Positions 51,281 to 60,763 of a stretch of DNA of 64,000 nucleotides are shown one piece after another. Position numbers and translations under genes: made by a program. The notes under the pieces are model-generated. The model searched no databases. It saw nothing but the letters and a program-made list of their open reading frames with translations, and had not been told where the DNA came from. Origin of the DNA: Arthrobacter sp. B3I4 (GTDB taxonomy: Bacteria; Actinomycetota; Actinomycetes; Actinomycetales; Micrococcaceae); contig NZ_JAUSYK010000001.1 in assembly GCF_030816855.1 (NCBI RefSeq), positions 1,674,001 to 1,738,000 on the forward strand, written 5' to 3'. Each line of letters begins with the position of its first letter. Position 1 is the first letter of the stretch.

Positions 51281-52209
51281 TGGCGACTTACATCCTCAAG
51301 CGTTTCCTCCAACTGATCCCCGTCTTCCTGGGCGCCACGCTGCTGGTCTACTTCCTGGTCTTCAGCCTCCCCGGCGACCCGATCGTCGCCCTGTTCGGCG
51401 ACAAGCCGGTCAATGAAGCCGTCGCTGCGAAGCTCCGGGCCCAGTACCACCTGGACCAACCGTTCTGGATCCAATACCTGCTCTACCTGAAGAGCATCTT
51501 CACCTTCGACCTGGGCCAGGACTTCTCCGGCCGCCCGATCGCCGCGGTGCTGGGCGAGGTCTTCCCCGTCACCGCCCGGCTCGCCGTGATGGCGCTGATC
51601 TTCGAAGCCGTGTTCGGCATCATCTTCGGTCTCATCGCCGGCCTCCGCAAGGGCAAGATCTTCGACGCTACCGTCCTGGTCGCCTCGCTGGTGGTCATCG
51701 GTATCCCGATCTTCGTGCTGGGCTTCCTGCTGCAGTTCACCATCGGTGTCCAGCTCGGCTGGGCGAAACCCACCGTGAGTTCCGCGGCCACCGTACAGGA
51801 CCTGATCCTGCCGGCCATCGTGCTGGGCCTGGGCTCCTTCGCCTACGTGCTGCGCCTGACCCGCACCTCGGTCATCGAGAACATGAACGCCGACTACGTG
51901 CGCACCGCCACGGCCAAGGGCCTGTCCCGCTTCCGCGTGGTGCGGGTGCACATCCTGCGCAACTCCCTGATCCCCGTCATCACGTTCCTTGGCGCGGACC
52001 TGGGCAGCCTGATGGGCGGTGCGATCGTCACCGAAGGCATCTTCAACGTGCCCGGCGTCGGCAACCGGCTCTACCGGGCGGTGCTGTCCGGCGAAGGCCC
52101 CACGGTGGTCTCGATCGTCACCGTGCTGGTGCTGATCTACTGCCTCTCCAACCTGCTCGTTGACCTGCTGTACGCCTGGCTTGACCCGAGGATCCGCTAT
52201 GACTCCTGA
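51280..52209 (+). CDS. Peptide ABC transporter permease (DppB type)
   Basis: 309 residues, normal DppB length with six helices: YILKRFLQLIPVFLGATLLV at the N-terminus, GDPI, LAVMALIFEAVFGIIFGLIA, and the EAA loop RTATAKGLSRFRVVRVHILR. ATG at 51280 lies in TGATG with the leader ORF and lacks a ribosome site. Overlaps the next gene by 11 bases. Confidence 0.92.
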   Translation: MATYILKRFLQLIPVFLGATLLVYFLVFSLPGDPIVALFGDKPVNEAVAAKLRAQYHLDQPFWIQYLLYLKSIFTFDLGQDFSGRPIAAVLGEVFPVTARLAVMALIFEAVFGIIFGLIAGLRKGKIFDATVLVASLVVIGIPIFVLGFLLQFTIGVQLGWAKPTVSSAATVQDLILPAIVLGLGSFAYVLRLTRTSVIENMNADYVRTATAKGLSRFRVVRVHILRNSLIPVITFLGADLGSLMGGAIVTEGIFNVPGVGNRLYRAVLSGEGPTVVSIVTVLVLIYCLSNLLVDLLYAWLDPRIRYDS

Positions 52210-53191
52210 TTCCACCACCGAAAGGCAGGGCGCTTCGGTGCCCGCGACGCGCCACATCGAGCACTTCGTTGCCGACTTTGCCGAAACGCCGCTGCAGGCC
52301 ACGGACAAGGTCAAGGAAGACCAGGCGCCGCTCAGCCTCTGGGCCGAGGCGTGGCGGAACCTGCGCAAGCAGCCGCTGTTCCTGATTTCCGCCTTCCTCA
52401 TCCTGGTCGTCGTCGCCGTGTCCCTCTTCCCGGGCCTCTTCTCGCCGATCGACCCGACCTCCGAGGCATGCCAGCTGGCCAACTCCGACGGCGGTCCCGC
52501 CGCAGGGCACCCGCTGGGCTTTACCCAGCAGGGCTGCGACGTCTACGCCCGGGTGATTTTCGGCACCCGGTCCTCCGTGACCGTCGGGCTGTTCACCACC
52601 ATCGGTGTGCTGCTGATCGGCGGCATCATGGGAGCCTTGGCCGGTTACTACGGCGGCTGGGTTGACGCCGTGCTGGCCCGCATCAACGACATCTTCTTCG
52701 CCCTGCCGCTGATCCTCGGCGCCATCGTCGTGATGCAGCTGCCGATGTTCCGGGCCAACCGAACCGCGTGGACGCTGGTTCTGATCCTGATGACCTTCGG
52801 CTGGCCGCAGATCGCCCGGATCACCCGCGGCGCCGTGATCGAGGTGCGCAACGCGGACTTCGTGACCGCTGCACGCTCTCTCGGCGTCTCCAAGTTCGGC
52901 GCGCTGATGCGGCACGTTATGCCGAATTCGCTGGCCCCGATCATCGTGGTGGCCACGATTTCGCTCGGCACCTTCATCGTCGCGGAATCGACCCTGTCAT
53001 TCCTGGGCATCGGACTCCCGCCCAGCGTGATGTCCTGGGGCAACGACATCCAGGCCGCGCAGGCCTCCCTGCGCTCCAACCCGATGCCGCTGCTGTACCC
53101 GGCCATCGCACTTTCCATCACCGTTCTGAGCTTCATCATGCTGGGCGATGCCCTGCGAGATGCTCTCGATCCCAAAGCGCGCAAGCGATGA
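52199..53191 (+). CDS. Peptide ABC transporter permease (DppC type)
   Basis: 330 residues from the ATG at 52199, inside the previous gene's last codons. N-terminal DppC segment (LISAFLILVVVAVSLFPGLF), HPLGFTQQGCDVYARVIFGT, EAA loop FVTAARSLGVSKFGALMRHV and the terminal LGDALRDALDPKARKR. Forms the channel with the preceding permease. The next ATPase gene follows at once. Confidence 0.93.
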   Translation: MTPDSTTERQGASVPATRHIEHFVADFAETPLQATDKVKEDQAPLSLWAEAWRNLRKQPLFLISAFLILVVVAVSLFPGLFSPIDPTSEACQLANSDGGPAAGHPLGFTQQGCDVYARVIFGTRSSVTVGLFTTIGVLLIGGIMGALAGYYGGWVDAVLARINDIFFALPLILGAIVVMQLPMFRANRTAWTLVLILMTFGWPQIARITRGAVIEVRNADFVTAARSLGVSKFGALMRHVMPNSLAPIIVVATISLGTFIVAESTLSFLGIGLPPSVMSWGNDIQAAQASLRSNPMPLLYPAIALSITVLSFIMLGDALRDALDPKARKR

Positions 53192-53202
53192 AAGGGGAAG
53201 CC

Positions 53203-54921
53203 ATGAACGCCCCTGTTGAAATCCGTGAAGAAGGAACGGCCGCCCGGCGTCCGCTCCTTGAAATCAGGGACCTGGCGATCAGCTTCAAAACCAGCGGCGG
53301 CGAGGTTAACGCCGTCCGGAACGCCCACCTCACCGTGATGCCCGGGGAAACCGTGGCCATCGTGGGGGAGTCCGGCTCCGGCAAGTCGACGACGGCGCTG
53401 GCCGCCATCGGCCTGCTGCCCAGCAACGGCCGGGTTTCCGGCGGCCAGATCCTCTTCGACGGCGAGGATATTTCCCACGCCGGCGAAAAACGGATGATCG
53501 AACTGCGCGGCAACAGCATCGGCATGGTCCCGCAGGACCCGATGTCCAACCTGAACCCGGTCTGGAAGATCGGCCACCAGGTCCGCGAGACGCTGAAGGC
53601 CAACGGCCTGCCCGACGGTCCGGACGACGTCGCCACGGTCCTCTCCCAGGCCGGCCTTCCCGACGCGGCCCGGCGGGCAAAGCAGTACCCGCACGAGTTC
53701 TCCGGCGGCATGCGCCAGCGTGCCCTGATCGCGATCGGCCTGTCCTGCCAGCCGCGCCTGCTCATCGCCGATGAGCCGACCTCGGCCCTGGACGTCACCG
53801 TGCAGCGGCAGATCCTGGACCACCTGGACAAGATGACCACCGAACTCGGCACCGCCGTGCTGCTGATCACCCACGACCTGGGCCTCGCTGCCGAACGCGC
53901 CGACAAGGTCGTGGTGATGTACCGCGGCCAGGTGGTGGAATCCGGTCCGTCGCTGGAGCTGCTGCAGAACCCGCAGCACCCGTACACCCAGCGGCTGGTC
54001 GCCTCGGCTCCGTCCCTGGCCTCCCGCCGGATCCAGGCCGCCAAGGAACAGGGCGTCGAGTCGGAGGACCTGCTGGCACCGGCCGAGGACGCCGCCGTCG
54101 TGGAACCGACCCTGCCCGATGAAGTCCTGCAGATCCAGAACCTCCGCAAGGTATTCAAGCTCCGGTCCGGGCTCGGCCGCTCCACCGACTTCACCGCGGT
54201 GGACGACGTCTCGTTCTCCGTCAGGCGCGGAACCACGACGGCGATCGTGGGGGAGTCGGGCTCCGGCAAGTCCACGGTGGCGCAGATGGTGCTGAACCTG
54301 CTGACCCCCACGTCGGGCAAGATCGTGTTCGACGGCGTCGACACCTCCACGCTGAACAGCAAGGAACTCTTCGCCTTCCGCCGCCGCGTGCAGCCGATCT
54401 TCCAGGATCCGTACGGTTCGCTCGACCCGATGTACAACATCTTCCGGACCATCGAGGAGCCGCTGCGGACCCACAAGATCGGCGACAAGCCCAGCCGGGA
54501 GAAGAAGGTCCGGGAACTGCTGGACCAAGTGGCACTGCCGCAGTCCACAATGCAGCGGTACCCGAACGAGCTTTCCGGCGGCCAGCGCCAGCGCGTGGCG
54601 ATCGCCCGTGCCCTGGCCCTTGACCCCGAGGTCATCATCTGCGACGAGGCCGTTTCGGCGCTCGACGTGCTGGTGCAGGCGCAGGTGCTGAACCTGCTCG
54701 CGGACCTGCAGTCCCGGCTGGGGCTGACCTACCTGTTCATCACCCATGACCTGGCGGTGGTCCGGCAGATCGCTGACCACGTCTGCGTCATGGAGAAGGG
54801 CAAGCTGGTCGAGACCGGTTCCACAGACGAGGTCTTCGACTCCCCGCAGCAGGACTACACCAAGGCCTTGCTCAACGCCATCCCCGGCGCGAGGCTCATG
54901 CTTCCGCCGGAAGTTGCCTGA
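53203..54921 (+). CDS. Peptide ABC transporter double ATPase (DppD-DppF fusion)
   Basis: 572 residues. I chose the ATG at 53203 because AAGGGGA is placed properly; an in-frame ATG at 53188 overlaps the permease stop. Domain 1: GESGSGKST, FSGGMRQRALIAIGL, LLIADEPTSALDV. Domain 2: GESGSGKST, LSGGQRQRVAIARAL, IICDEAVSALDV, where Walker B has EA in place of the usual EP. A ~40-residue acidic linker separates the domains. Energises transporter 2. A terminator follows. Confidence 0.93.
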   Translation: MNAPVEIREEGTAARRPLLEIRDLAISFKTSGGEVNAVRNAHLTVMPGETVAIVGESGSGKSTTALAAIGLLPSNGRVSGGQILFDGEDISHAGEKRMIELRGNSIGMVPQDPMSNLNPVWKIGHQVRETLKANGLPDGPDDVATVLSQAGLPDAARRAKQYPHEFSGGMRQRALIAIGLSCQPRLLIADEPTSALDVTVQRQILDHLDKMTTELGTAVLLITHDLGLAAERADKVVVMYRGQVVESGPSLELLQNPQHPYTQRLVASAPSLASRRIQAAKEQGVESEDLLAPAEDAAVVEPTLPDEVLQIQNLRKVFKLRSGLGRSTDFTAVDDVSFSVRRGTTTAIVGESGSGKSTVAQMVLNLLTPTSGKIVFDGVDTSTLNSKELFAFRRRVQPIFQDPYGSLDPMYNIFRTIEEPLRTHKIGDKPSREKKVRELLDQVALPQSTMQRYPNELSGGQRQRVAIARALALDPEVIICDEAVSALDVLVQAQVLNLLADLQSRLGLTYLFITHDLAVVRQIADHVCVMEKGKLVETGSTDEVFDSPQQDYTKALLNAIPGARLMLPPEVA

Positions 54922-54939
54922 CCTTTTAGCGCCAAGAAC

Positions 54940-54981
54940 GAAGGAGCCGGTGCCCACCCTGAGGTGGACACCGGCTCCTTC
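54940..54981 (+). terminator. Terminator of peptide transporter 2
   Basis: GAAGGAGCCGGTG (54940-54952) pairs exactly with CACCGGCTCCTTC (54969-54981); TGTTTG follows. Confidence 0.85.
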
Positions 54982-55049
54982 TGTTTGCCCGGTACCCGCT
55001 GCGCGGTATCGCCCGGTACCCGCTTGGCGGGGGCGGGTCCCGCGTGAAC

Positions 55050-55979
55050 CTAGCTGCCGGCCGGTGAAACCGGTCCGGGAGGCGGGAGCTCGAGTCCCAT
55101 CTCCTGCAACCGGCCGGCCAGAATCTTTCCCAGCTCCCCGTGGCCGACGTTGTTCATGTGCACGCCGTCCGCCATCTGCGCAGTCAGGTTGTACTTCGTC
55201 AGCCAGTCTCCGACGCTGACGAACGGGATGGCATGCTTCGCGGCGACGCTTCCCAGCAGTGAATCCACCTGGGAGCGGCGGCCGCCGCCGTAGTTGGCGC
55301 CGCGGGCCAGGGTGCCGATCATTGCCAGCTTTGAACCCGGGTAGCGCTGCCGCAGGGACGCTATCAGGCGCTCCGCGTTCGCAACGATCTGCGCGTCCGA
55401 GGCCCCGCGGGAAGCATCGTTTCCGCCGCCTTCGATAACGACGAGGGCCGGCTCCCCGTAGGGCAGCTTCCAGTCCCCGCGCTGCAGGGCATCGATGTAG
55501 TTGCCCGTCTTGCCGTTGGCGGCGACATAACCGGTGCCGCCCAGGCCGCAGAAAAAGACGTCATAGCCCACGGCCGCCAGGCCCTGCCGCGGCCAGCCGG
55601 TCTCCGGTTCCGACTGGGAATCCCCGATGATGAGAGCCGTCCGCGCGATGTTGCCGACGACGACTTCGTCCCGGCCATTTGCAGGGTTTCGATAGATCGT
55701 ACCCGGGGCCATCGTGGACGGGTTGGGGAGGGGCACGAGCAGGGACTTCTGCCCGGCGCCCGCGGCGACGGGCTCCCCGGGGGCGCCCGCGGCCGTACGG
55801 GCCCCAGATTTGCCGGGCGTTTTCGTACCGGCGGACGGGCCGGCGGCACTGCCGGGGGTTGTGGTGGAGGTATCCGAAGCGGATACGGGGGTGGGGGGCG
55901 CCTGCCCGCAGCCGGCCATCAGAACGCCGGTGGCGATCATAGGTGCGACGAAGCGGGTCAGAGCCGTGGCGGTTCGCAT
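55050..55979 (-). CDS. SGNH/GDSL-type hydrolase lipoprotein
   Basis: 309 residues. Signal peptide with lipobox LMAGC, then a Thr/Ser/Gly/Ala linker of about 60 residues. The SGNH blocks are visible: block I TALIIGDSQSE with the catalytic Ser, block III IEGGGNDA with Asn, block V MADGVHMN with the Asp/His pair. An extracytoplasmic esterase or acetyl-xylan/peptidoglycan-type deacylase is possible. ATG at 55979 with GGAG upstream. Confidence 0.88.
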   Translation of the reverse strand: MRTATALTRFVAPMIATGVLMAGCGQAPPTPVSASDTSTTTPGSAAGPSAGTKTPGKSGARTAAGAPGEPVAAGAGQKSLLVPLPNPSTMAPGTIYRNPANGRDEVVVGNIARTALIIGDSQSEPETGWPRQGLAAVGYDVFFCGLGGTGYVAANGKTGNYIDALQRGDWKLPYGEPALVVIEGGGNDASRGASDAQIVANAERLIASLRQRYPGSKLAMIGTLARGANYGGGRRSQVDSLLGSVAAKHAIPFVSVGDWLTKYNLTAQMADGVHMNNVGHGELGKILAGRLQEMGLELPPPGPVSPAGS

Positions 55980-56167
55980 CTAGGGTCTCCGGGCTTTGCT
56001 TGCTGTTACCACGGTAATGATGCGGTACCGGGACCGGAAAATCCAGTGACTTTACTCACAGGGTCTGTTCGTGACGGTGGCTGGGCGGCGGGAGGGCGGG
56101 CGCGGCCGGGTTCCGCCGGGACGGCGCACGTCGGCTGCCTTTTTAGGCCAATAAAAGCCCAAGCGTC

Positions 56168-56173
56168 TAGAAT
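56168..56173 (+). promoter_or_regulatory. -10 element of typA
   Basis: TAGAAT in GCGTCTAGAATAGATG; predicted start near 56180, leaving a ~95-base leader in which I see no ORF. The rest of 55980-56274 holds no gene. Confidence 0.5.
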
Positions 56174-56274
56174 AGATGAAGGTGCCCTGTGCAAAGGGTC
56201 TTATCCGTCGTGCGTTCCGGTTGGAAATGTCGCGATACAACAGCTGACTTCACCACTGAATCGAGCAATAACGC

Positions 56275-58203
56275 ATGTCTGAAACCACCACCAACACTGC
56301 GGTAGCCACTGCATCGCGCAGTGACCTGCGCAACGTCGCGATCGTGGCCCACGTTGACCACGGCAAGACCACTCTGGTCGACGCCATGCTCAAGCAGACC
56401 AACTCCTTTGCCGAGCATAACCACCTCGAAGACCGCGTCATGGACTCCGGTGACCTGGAACGCGAAAAGGGCATCACCATCCTGGCCAAGAACACCACGG
56501 TGGCCTACAACGGTCCGTCCTCCAACGGCGAGACCATCACCATCAACGTCATCGACACCCCCGGCCACGCCGACTTCGGCGGTGAGGTCGAGCGCGGCCT
56601 GTCCATGGTCGACGGCGTCGTCCTCCTCGTCGATGCCTCTGAAGGCCCGCTGCCGCAGACCCGCTTCGTGCTGCGCAAGGCCCTCGCCGCGCACCTGCCG
56701 GTGATCCTGCTGGTCAACAAGACTGACCGCCCCGACGCGCGGATCGACGAAGTGGTGCACGAGTCCATGGACCTGCTTCTGGGCCTCGCCTCCGACCTCG
56801 CGGACGAAGTTCCGGATCTCGACCTGGACAAGATCCTCAATGTCCCCGTGGTCTACGCCGCAGCCAAGGTCGGCCGCGCTTCCCTCGAGCAGCCCGCCAA
56901 CGGCACCGCCCCGGAGAACGAAGACCTGGAGCCGCTTTTCCAGACCATCATCGAGCACATCCCGGCGCCGACCTACAACCCGGACGGTGTCCTGCAGGCC
57001 CACGTCACCAACCTGGACGCCTCCCCGTTCCTCGGCCGCCTGGCGCTGCTCCGCATCTACAACGGCACCCTGCGCAAGGGCCAGACCGTGGCCTGGGCCC
57101 GTGCCAACGGCGAGCTCAAGAACGTCAAGATCACCGAACTGCTCGCCACCAAGGCCCTGGACCGCGTCCCGGCCGAGTCCGCAGGCCCCGGCGAGATCGT
57201 CGCCGTCGCCGGCATCGAGGAAATCACCATCGGTGAGACCCTGACTGACGCCGAGAACCCGCAGCCGCTGCCGCTGATCACCGTCGACGATCCCGCGATC
57301 TCCATGACCATCGGTATCAACACCTCCCCGCTGGCCGGCAAGGTCAAGGGCGCCAAGGTCACGGCCCGCCAGGTCAAGGACCGCCTCGACAAGGAACTGA
57401 TCGGTAACGTCTCCATCAAGGTGCTCCCCACCGAGCGTCCCGACGCCTGGGAAGTCCAGGGCCGAGGCGAGCTCGCCCTGGCCATCCTGGTCGAGCAGAT
57501 GCGCCGCGAAGGCTTCGAACTGACCGTGGGCAAGCCGCAGGTTGTCACCAAGACCGTCGACGGCAAGATCCACGAGCCGATGGAGCACATGACCATTGAC
57601 GTGCCGGAAGAGTACCTCGGCGCCGTCACCCAGCTCATGGCCGCCCGCAAGGGCCGGATGACCAACATGGCCAACCACGGCACCGGCTGGTGCCGGATGG
57701 AATTCATCGTTCCGGCCCGAGGTCTCATCGGGTTCCGCACCAAGTTCCTCACGGACACCCGCGGCGCCGGTATCGCCGCCTCGATCTCCGAGGGCTACGA
57801 GCCGTGGGCCGGCCCGATCGAGTACCGCACCAACGGTTCGATGATCGCCGACCGCGCCGGTGTCGTCACCCCGTTCGCAATGATTAACCTGCAGGAGCGC
57901 GGCTCCTTCTTCGTCAAGCCCACCTCCGAGGTGTACGAGGGCATGATCGTCGGCGAGAACTCCCGCGCCGACGACATGGACGTCAACATCACCAAGGAAA
58001 AGAAGCTCACCAACATGCGTGCCGCTTCCTCGGATACCTTCGAAAACCTGACGCCGCCGCGCGACCTGACCCTTGAAGAGTCGCTTGAGTTCGCCCGGGA
58101 AGACGAGTGCGTCGAGGTCACCCCGGAGTCCATCCGCATCCGCAAGGTCATCCTGGACACCAACGAGCGGTCCAAGGCCAACCGCGCCCGCGCCAAGGTC
58201 TAG
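56275..58203 (+). CDS. typA: Translational GTPase TypA/BipA
   Basis: 642 residues. G1 AHVDHGKTT (about 24-32), switch I with REKGITI, G3 [15 protein letters not shown]4 NKTD, then the EF-G-like domains II and III and the BipA-specific C-terminal domain ([39 protein letters not shown]). BipA acts in 50S assembly at low temperature. ATG at 56275 lacks a clear ribosome site and is preceded by a ~95-base leader. Confidence 0.96.
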   Translation: MSETTTNTAVATASRSDLRNVAIVAHVDHGKTTLVDAMLKQTNSFAEHNHLEDRVMDSGDLEREKGITILAKNTTVAYNGPSSNGETITINVIDTPGHADFGGEVERGLSMVDGVVLLVDASEGPLPQTRFVLRKALAAHLPVILLVNKTDRPDARIDEVVHESMDLLLGLASDLADEVPDLDLDKILNVPVVYAAAKVGRASLEQPANGTAPENEDLEPLFQTIIEHIPAPTYNPDGVLQAHVTNLDASPFLGRLALLRIYNGTLRKGQTVAWARANGELKNVKITELLATKALDRVPAESAGPGEIVAVAGIEEITIGETLTDAENPQPLPLITVDDPAISMTIGINTSPLAGKVKGAKVTARQVKDRLDKELIGNVSIKVLPTERPDAWEVQGRGELALAILVEQMRREGFELTVGKPQVVTKTVDGKIHEPMEHMTIDVPEEYLGAVTQLMAARKGRMTNMANHGTGWCRMEFIVPARGLIGFRTKFLTDTRGAGIAASISEGYEPWAGPIEYRTNGSMIADRAGVVTPFAMINLQERGSFFVKPTSEVYEGMIVGENSRADDMDVNITKEKKLTNMRAASSDTFENLTPPRDLTLEESLEFAREDECVEVTPESIRIRKVILDTNERSKANRARAKV

Positions 58204-58237
58204 TTTCCGCGCTCTTCGCGGAATGCCACGGTAAATC

Positions 58238-58639
58238 GTGAATAAGTGGGCTGCCGGTACGGCAGGCGGTATCGCCGCCGCCATACCGGCAGCCCTTTTT
58301 GTTGCCCTCGCAGGCACGATGCTGCACGGGCAGTATGTTCTGCTCGCCGGAATCCAGATCCCCTGGGGCGCCGCCGGGGCGCTGACCCTGCTGGGGGCTG
58401 CGGAGCTGTGGCTTGGCGCAGCCTTCCGCTCGGTGCTTCCGGCGGGCGTCTGCGGGGCCGTCTGCTACGCCCTGGCTGGCTGGTGCTCCAGCCTGGAACC
58501 AGGCCGCCGGCTGATCATTCGAAACCTGGCAGGCAGTCTGTGGATCTACGGCATCGCCGCGGTCACTCTCGTTCTGCTGGTGTGGTGCCGGCGCTACCGG
58601 CAGCTGCCGCGGACTCAGTCTGCCGTCGGGTCCCGGTGA
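58238..58639 (+). CDS. Small membrane protein, function unknown
   Basis: 133 residues with four helices: AAGTAGGIAAAIPAALFVAL, LLAGIQIPWGAAGALTLLGA, RSVLPAGVCGAVCYALAGWC, NLAGSLWIYGIAAVTLVLLV, then a basic tail. The GTG at 58238 has no ribosome site or leaderless -10. It may be read from typA, 34 bases upstream. The 3' end overlaps the convergent ArsR gene by 25 bases. Confidence 0.75.
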   Translation: MNKWAAGTAGGIAAAIPAALFVALAGTMLHGQYVLLAGIQIPWGAAGALTLLGAAELWLGAAFRSVLPAGVCGAVCYALAGWCSSLEPGRRLIIRNLAGSLWIYGIAAVTLVLLVWCRRYRQLPRTQSAVGSR

Positions 58640-59124
58640 TGGGCGATCATCAGTGACGTCGCTTCGCCGTCGTCGTCGGCCGGAAGCCGGATGTATTCCT
58701 CAACGACGGCCCGCAGCCTGCCCAGCATCTCCTCCCGCCGGGCCGCGTTGAACTTCACCCCGACACGCCACACCTCGATGTCCTCCGGTGGCAGGCCCCG
58801 GGTTTCCTGCAGGAATGTCTCAATCAGGATTGGTGCCACGTTATCCACCGGCGTGTTCCACGACTTGCGGCTGGCGATGTAGGGCACCTCGACGGCGCCC
58901 CGCTTGCCCTTGCGGCGCTCCTCGGCGACCAGGAAACCCGACCGTACCAGCGTCCGGACATGGTGCAGGCTCGAGGCCGGGTTGAGCCCGAGCAGCCCGG
59001 CGATCTCCTTGTTGGTCCGGGACTGATGCAGACACAGCCTCAGGATCCGAAGCCGCACCGGGGAGCTCAGGGCACGCCCCTTGGCTACTGCATCGTCATC
59101 CGGGTCCTGCGCTGGCCGGTCCAT
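58615..59124 (-). CDS. ArsR-family winged-helix regulator
   Basis: 169 residues. HTH: ALSSPVRLRILRLCLHQSRT, then NKEIAGLLGLNPASSLHHVR, LVRSGFL and the wing FLVAEERRKGKRGAVEVPYI. The C-terminal half (PVDNVAPILIETFLQETRG... EMLGRLRAVVEEYIRL) is helical. No metal-binding cysteine pattern, so metal sensing is unlikely. Divergent from an MFS gene, with overlapping promoter regions. Leaderless ATG. Confidence 0.86.
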   Translation of the reverse strand: MDRPAQDPDDDAVAKGRALSSPVRLRILRLCLHQSRTNKEIAGLLGLNPASSLHHVRTLVRSGFLVAEERRKGKRGAVEVPYIASRKSWNTPVDNVAPILIETFLQETRGLPPEDIEVWRVGVKFNAARREEMLGRLRAVVEEYIRLPADDDGEATSLMIAHHRDPTAD

Positions 59125-59130
59125 GGAAAA

Positions 59131-59136
59131 AGTCTA
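59131..59136 (-). promoter_or_regulatory. -10 element, leaderless ArsR promoter
   Basis: Minus-strand TAGACT, then TTTTCC, then ATG at 59124. Confidence 0.6.
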
Positions 59137-59148
59137 GCCGCCAAGTGA

Positions 59149-59177
59149 TTGACACTGCCAACCACTCCTGCGAAGCT
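59149..59177 (+). promoter_or_regulatory. Promoter of the MFS gene, leaderless
   Basis: Consensus -35 TTGACA (59149-59154), exactly 17 bases, GAAGCT (59172-59177), six bases (TGCGCG), GTG at 59184. This is the best-formed promoter in the window and fixes the start codon. Confidence 0.75.
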
Positions 59178-59183
59178 TGCGCG

Positions 59184-60515
59184 GTGACGACCCGCCCGCC
59201 CGCCGACGATGCCGGCGACACTGCTACCGCAACGACCTCCGCACCGGCAGGCGCCCCGGCGTCGGCGACGCTGTGGCGGGACGCAAACTTCACCGCGTTC
59301 TGGACTGCCCAGGCGTTGAGCCAGCTGGGTTCGCAACTCGGGCACCTGGCCTTTCCGGTTCTGGCCGTGACCCTGCTGGGGGCCACCGAATTCGAGATCG
59401 GCGTCCTCAACGCCGCCGGCCTTGCCGCCTTCCTCGTGGTCGGGCTGCCGGCCGGGGCGTGGGTTGACCGCTGGCTGAAGCGGCGCACCATGATCACCGC
59501 GGACCTGATGCGGATGGCGGCCATGAGTGCTGTGCCGCTGTTGTGGTGGTCCGGTTCCCTGGAGATCTGGCATCTGTACCTGGTCTCAGGGGTGGTGGGC
59601 GTCGCCACCGTGTTCTTCGATGTCTCCTACCAAAGCTTCGTGCCGCTGCTCGTTGTCCCCGGCAAAGTCGGGGAAGCGAACGCCAAGCTCGAGGCCACCG
59701 CCCAAATCGCGCGGATCGGCGGTCCCGCAGCCGGGGGCGCGCTACTGACGGTAGTCTCCGCGCCGCTGTTGTTCATCGGTGAATCGCTGGGGTACCTGCT
59801 CTCTGCCGTGTTCCTGGCCCGCACCCGCGACCAGGAGCAGAAGGCGCCCGTGGAGGGCCGGAACTCGCTGGCGACCGAGATCAAAGAGGGGCTCAGCTTC
59901 GTGGTGCGGCACCCCCTGATCAGCCGCATCGTGCTGTGCACCGGCGGTATGAACTTTTCAGGCATGATCATCTTTACCCTGCTGCCGCTGCTGGTCCTGA
60001 GGGAGCTTGGCCTAGGACCGCAGGGCATGGGGATCATCATGTCGGTCGGGGCGGCCGGAGGTCTCCTCGGGGCGGTCGCCGGTCCCTGGCTGGCGCGGCG
60101 GATCGGGGAAGGTAGGATCATCCCGGCGGGTGCTCTGTTCAGTGCGCTCTGCCTCATCCTGGTCCCGGTCGCTGCGATGCAGGAAGACCGGGCCGTTGCC
60201 CTGCTGCTCCTGGCGGTGTCTGAATTCGGCACCACCGTGGCGGCGCTCGTCTATAACGTGATGCAGGTGACGATGCGGCAGCGGGTCTGCCCGCCGCGGC
60301 TATTGGGGCGGATGAACGCGTCCATCCGTTTTGTGGTCTGGGGGGTCATGCCGGTGGCGGCACTGGCCGGCGGCTACCTGGGGGAGCACCTCGGGATTAT
60401 GCCTGCGATGTGGCTAGGCGTGGCCGGCAGCCTGCTGGCCGTACTCCCGGTGCTGTTCTCGCCCCTGCCGGGGATAAAGAAACTCCCGGACACCGTCGAG
60501 GCCCCGAGCCGCTAG
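59184..60515 (+). CDS. MFS transporter, enterobactin-exporter (EntS)-like
   Basis: 443 residues from the GTG set by the promoter; an earlier GTG at 59145 would start upstream of the -35. Twelve helices; N-terminal RDANFTAFWTAQALSQLGSQ and PAGAWVDRWLKRRTMITADL (motif 1). The set resembles the EntS/DHA3 subfamily of efflux proteins. Divergent from an ArsR-type gene, its likely regulator. The stop codon overlaps that of the convergent small gene (CTAG, 60512-60515). Confidence 0.86.
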   Translation: MTTRPPADDAGDTATATTSAPAGAPASATLWRDANFTAFWTAQALSQLGSQLGHLAFPVLAVTLLGATEFEIGVLNAAGLAAFLVVGLPAGAWVDRWLKRRTMITADLMRMAAMSAVPLLWWSGSLEIWHLYLVSGVVGVATVFFDVSYQSFVPLLVVPGKVGEANAKLEATAQIARIGGPAAGGALLTVVSAPLLFIGESLGYLLSAVFLARTRDQEQKAPVEGRNSLATEIKEGLSFVVRHPLISRIVLCTGGMNFSGMIIFTLLPLLVLRELGLGPQGMGIIMSVGAAGGLLGAVAGPWLARRIGEGRIIPAGALFSALCLILVPVAAMQEDRAVALLLLAVSEFGTTVAALVYNVMQVTMRQRVCPPRLLGRMNASIRFVVWGVMPVAALAGGYLGEHLGIMPAMWLGVAGSLLAVLPVLFSPLPGIKKLPDTVEAPSR

Positions 60516-60757
60516 GAAACGGTCCGCGGGGCCCGCCGCGGCGGCGGAGGCGGCACGGCCTTGGCGGCGGCCACCTCAACCAGCGGAACGACGACGTCGC
60601 TCCGCCGGGTCCGAACGACGCACTCCGTGCCGGTACACGACAGCAGTTCGCCCAGCGCATCCGTGACACCGCCGTCGATCCGGTAGCGCACCACCACCCT
60701 AGTGCCGGGCCGGGCGGCAACCAGGAACTCTTGCGGCGACGTGGGGGAGGAACTCAC
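60512..60757 (-). CDS. Small SH3-like protein (Rv0428c N-terminal-domain type)
   Basis: 81 residues from a GTG. VRYRIDGGVTDALGELLSCT and the following ECVVRTRRSDVVVPLVEVAA form a beta-barrel pattern similar to the domain that precedes the GNAT fold in Rv0428c-type acetyltransferases; here no acetyltransferase follows. A proline-arginine tail ends the protein. Leaderless start. Confidence 0.7.
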   Translation of the reverse strand: MSSSPTSPQEFLVAARPGTRVVVRYRIDGGVTDALGELLSCTGTECVVRTRRSDVVVPLVEVAAAKAVPPPPPRRAPRTVS

Positions 60758-60763
60758 CTCGCT

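Noticed and set aside
56167..58317. 716-codon open frame antisense to typA
   Set aside because: Shadow of the typA codon pattern (GV/DV-rich translation); no ribosome site or recognisable domain.
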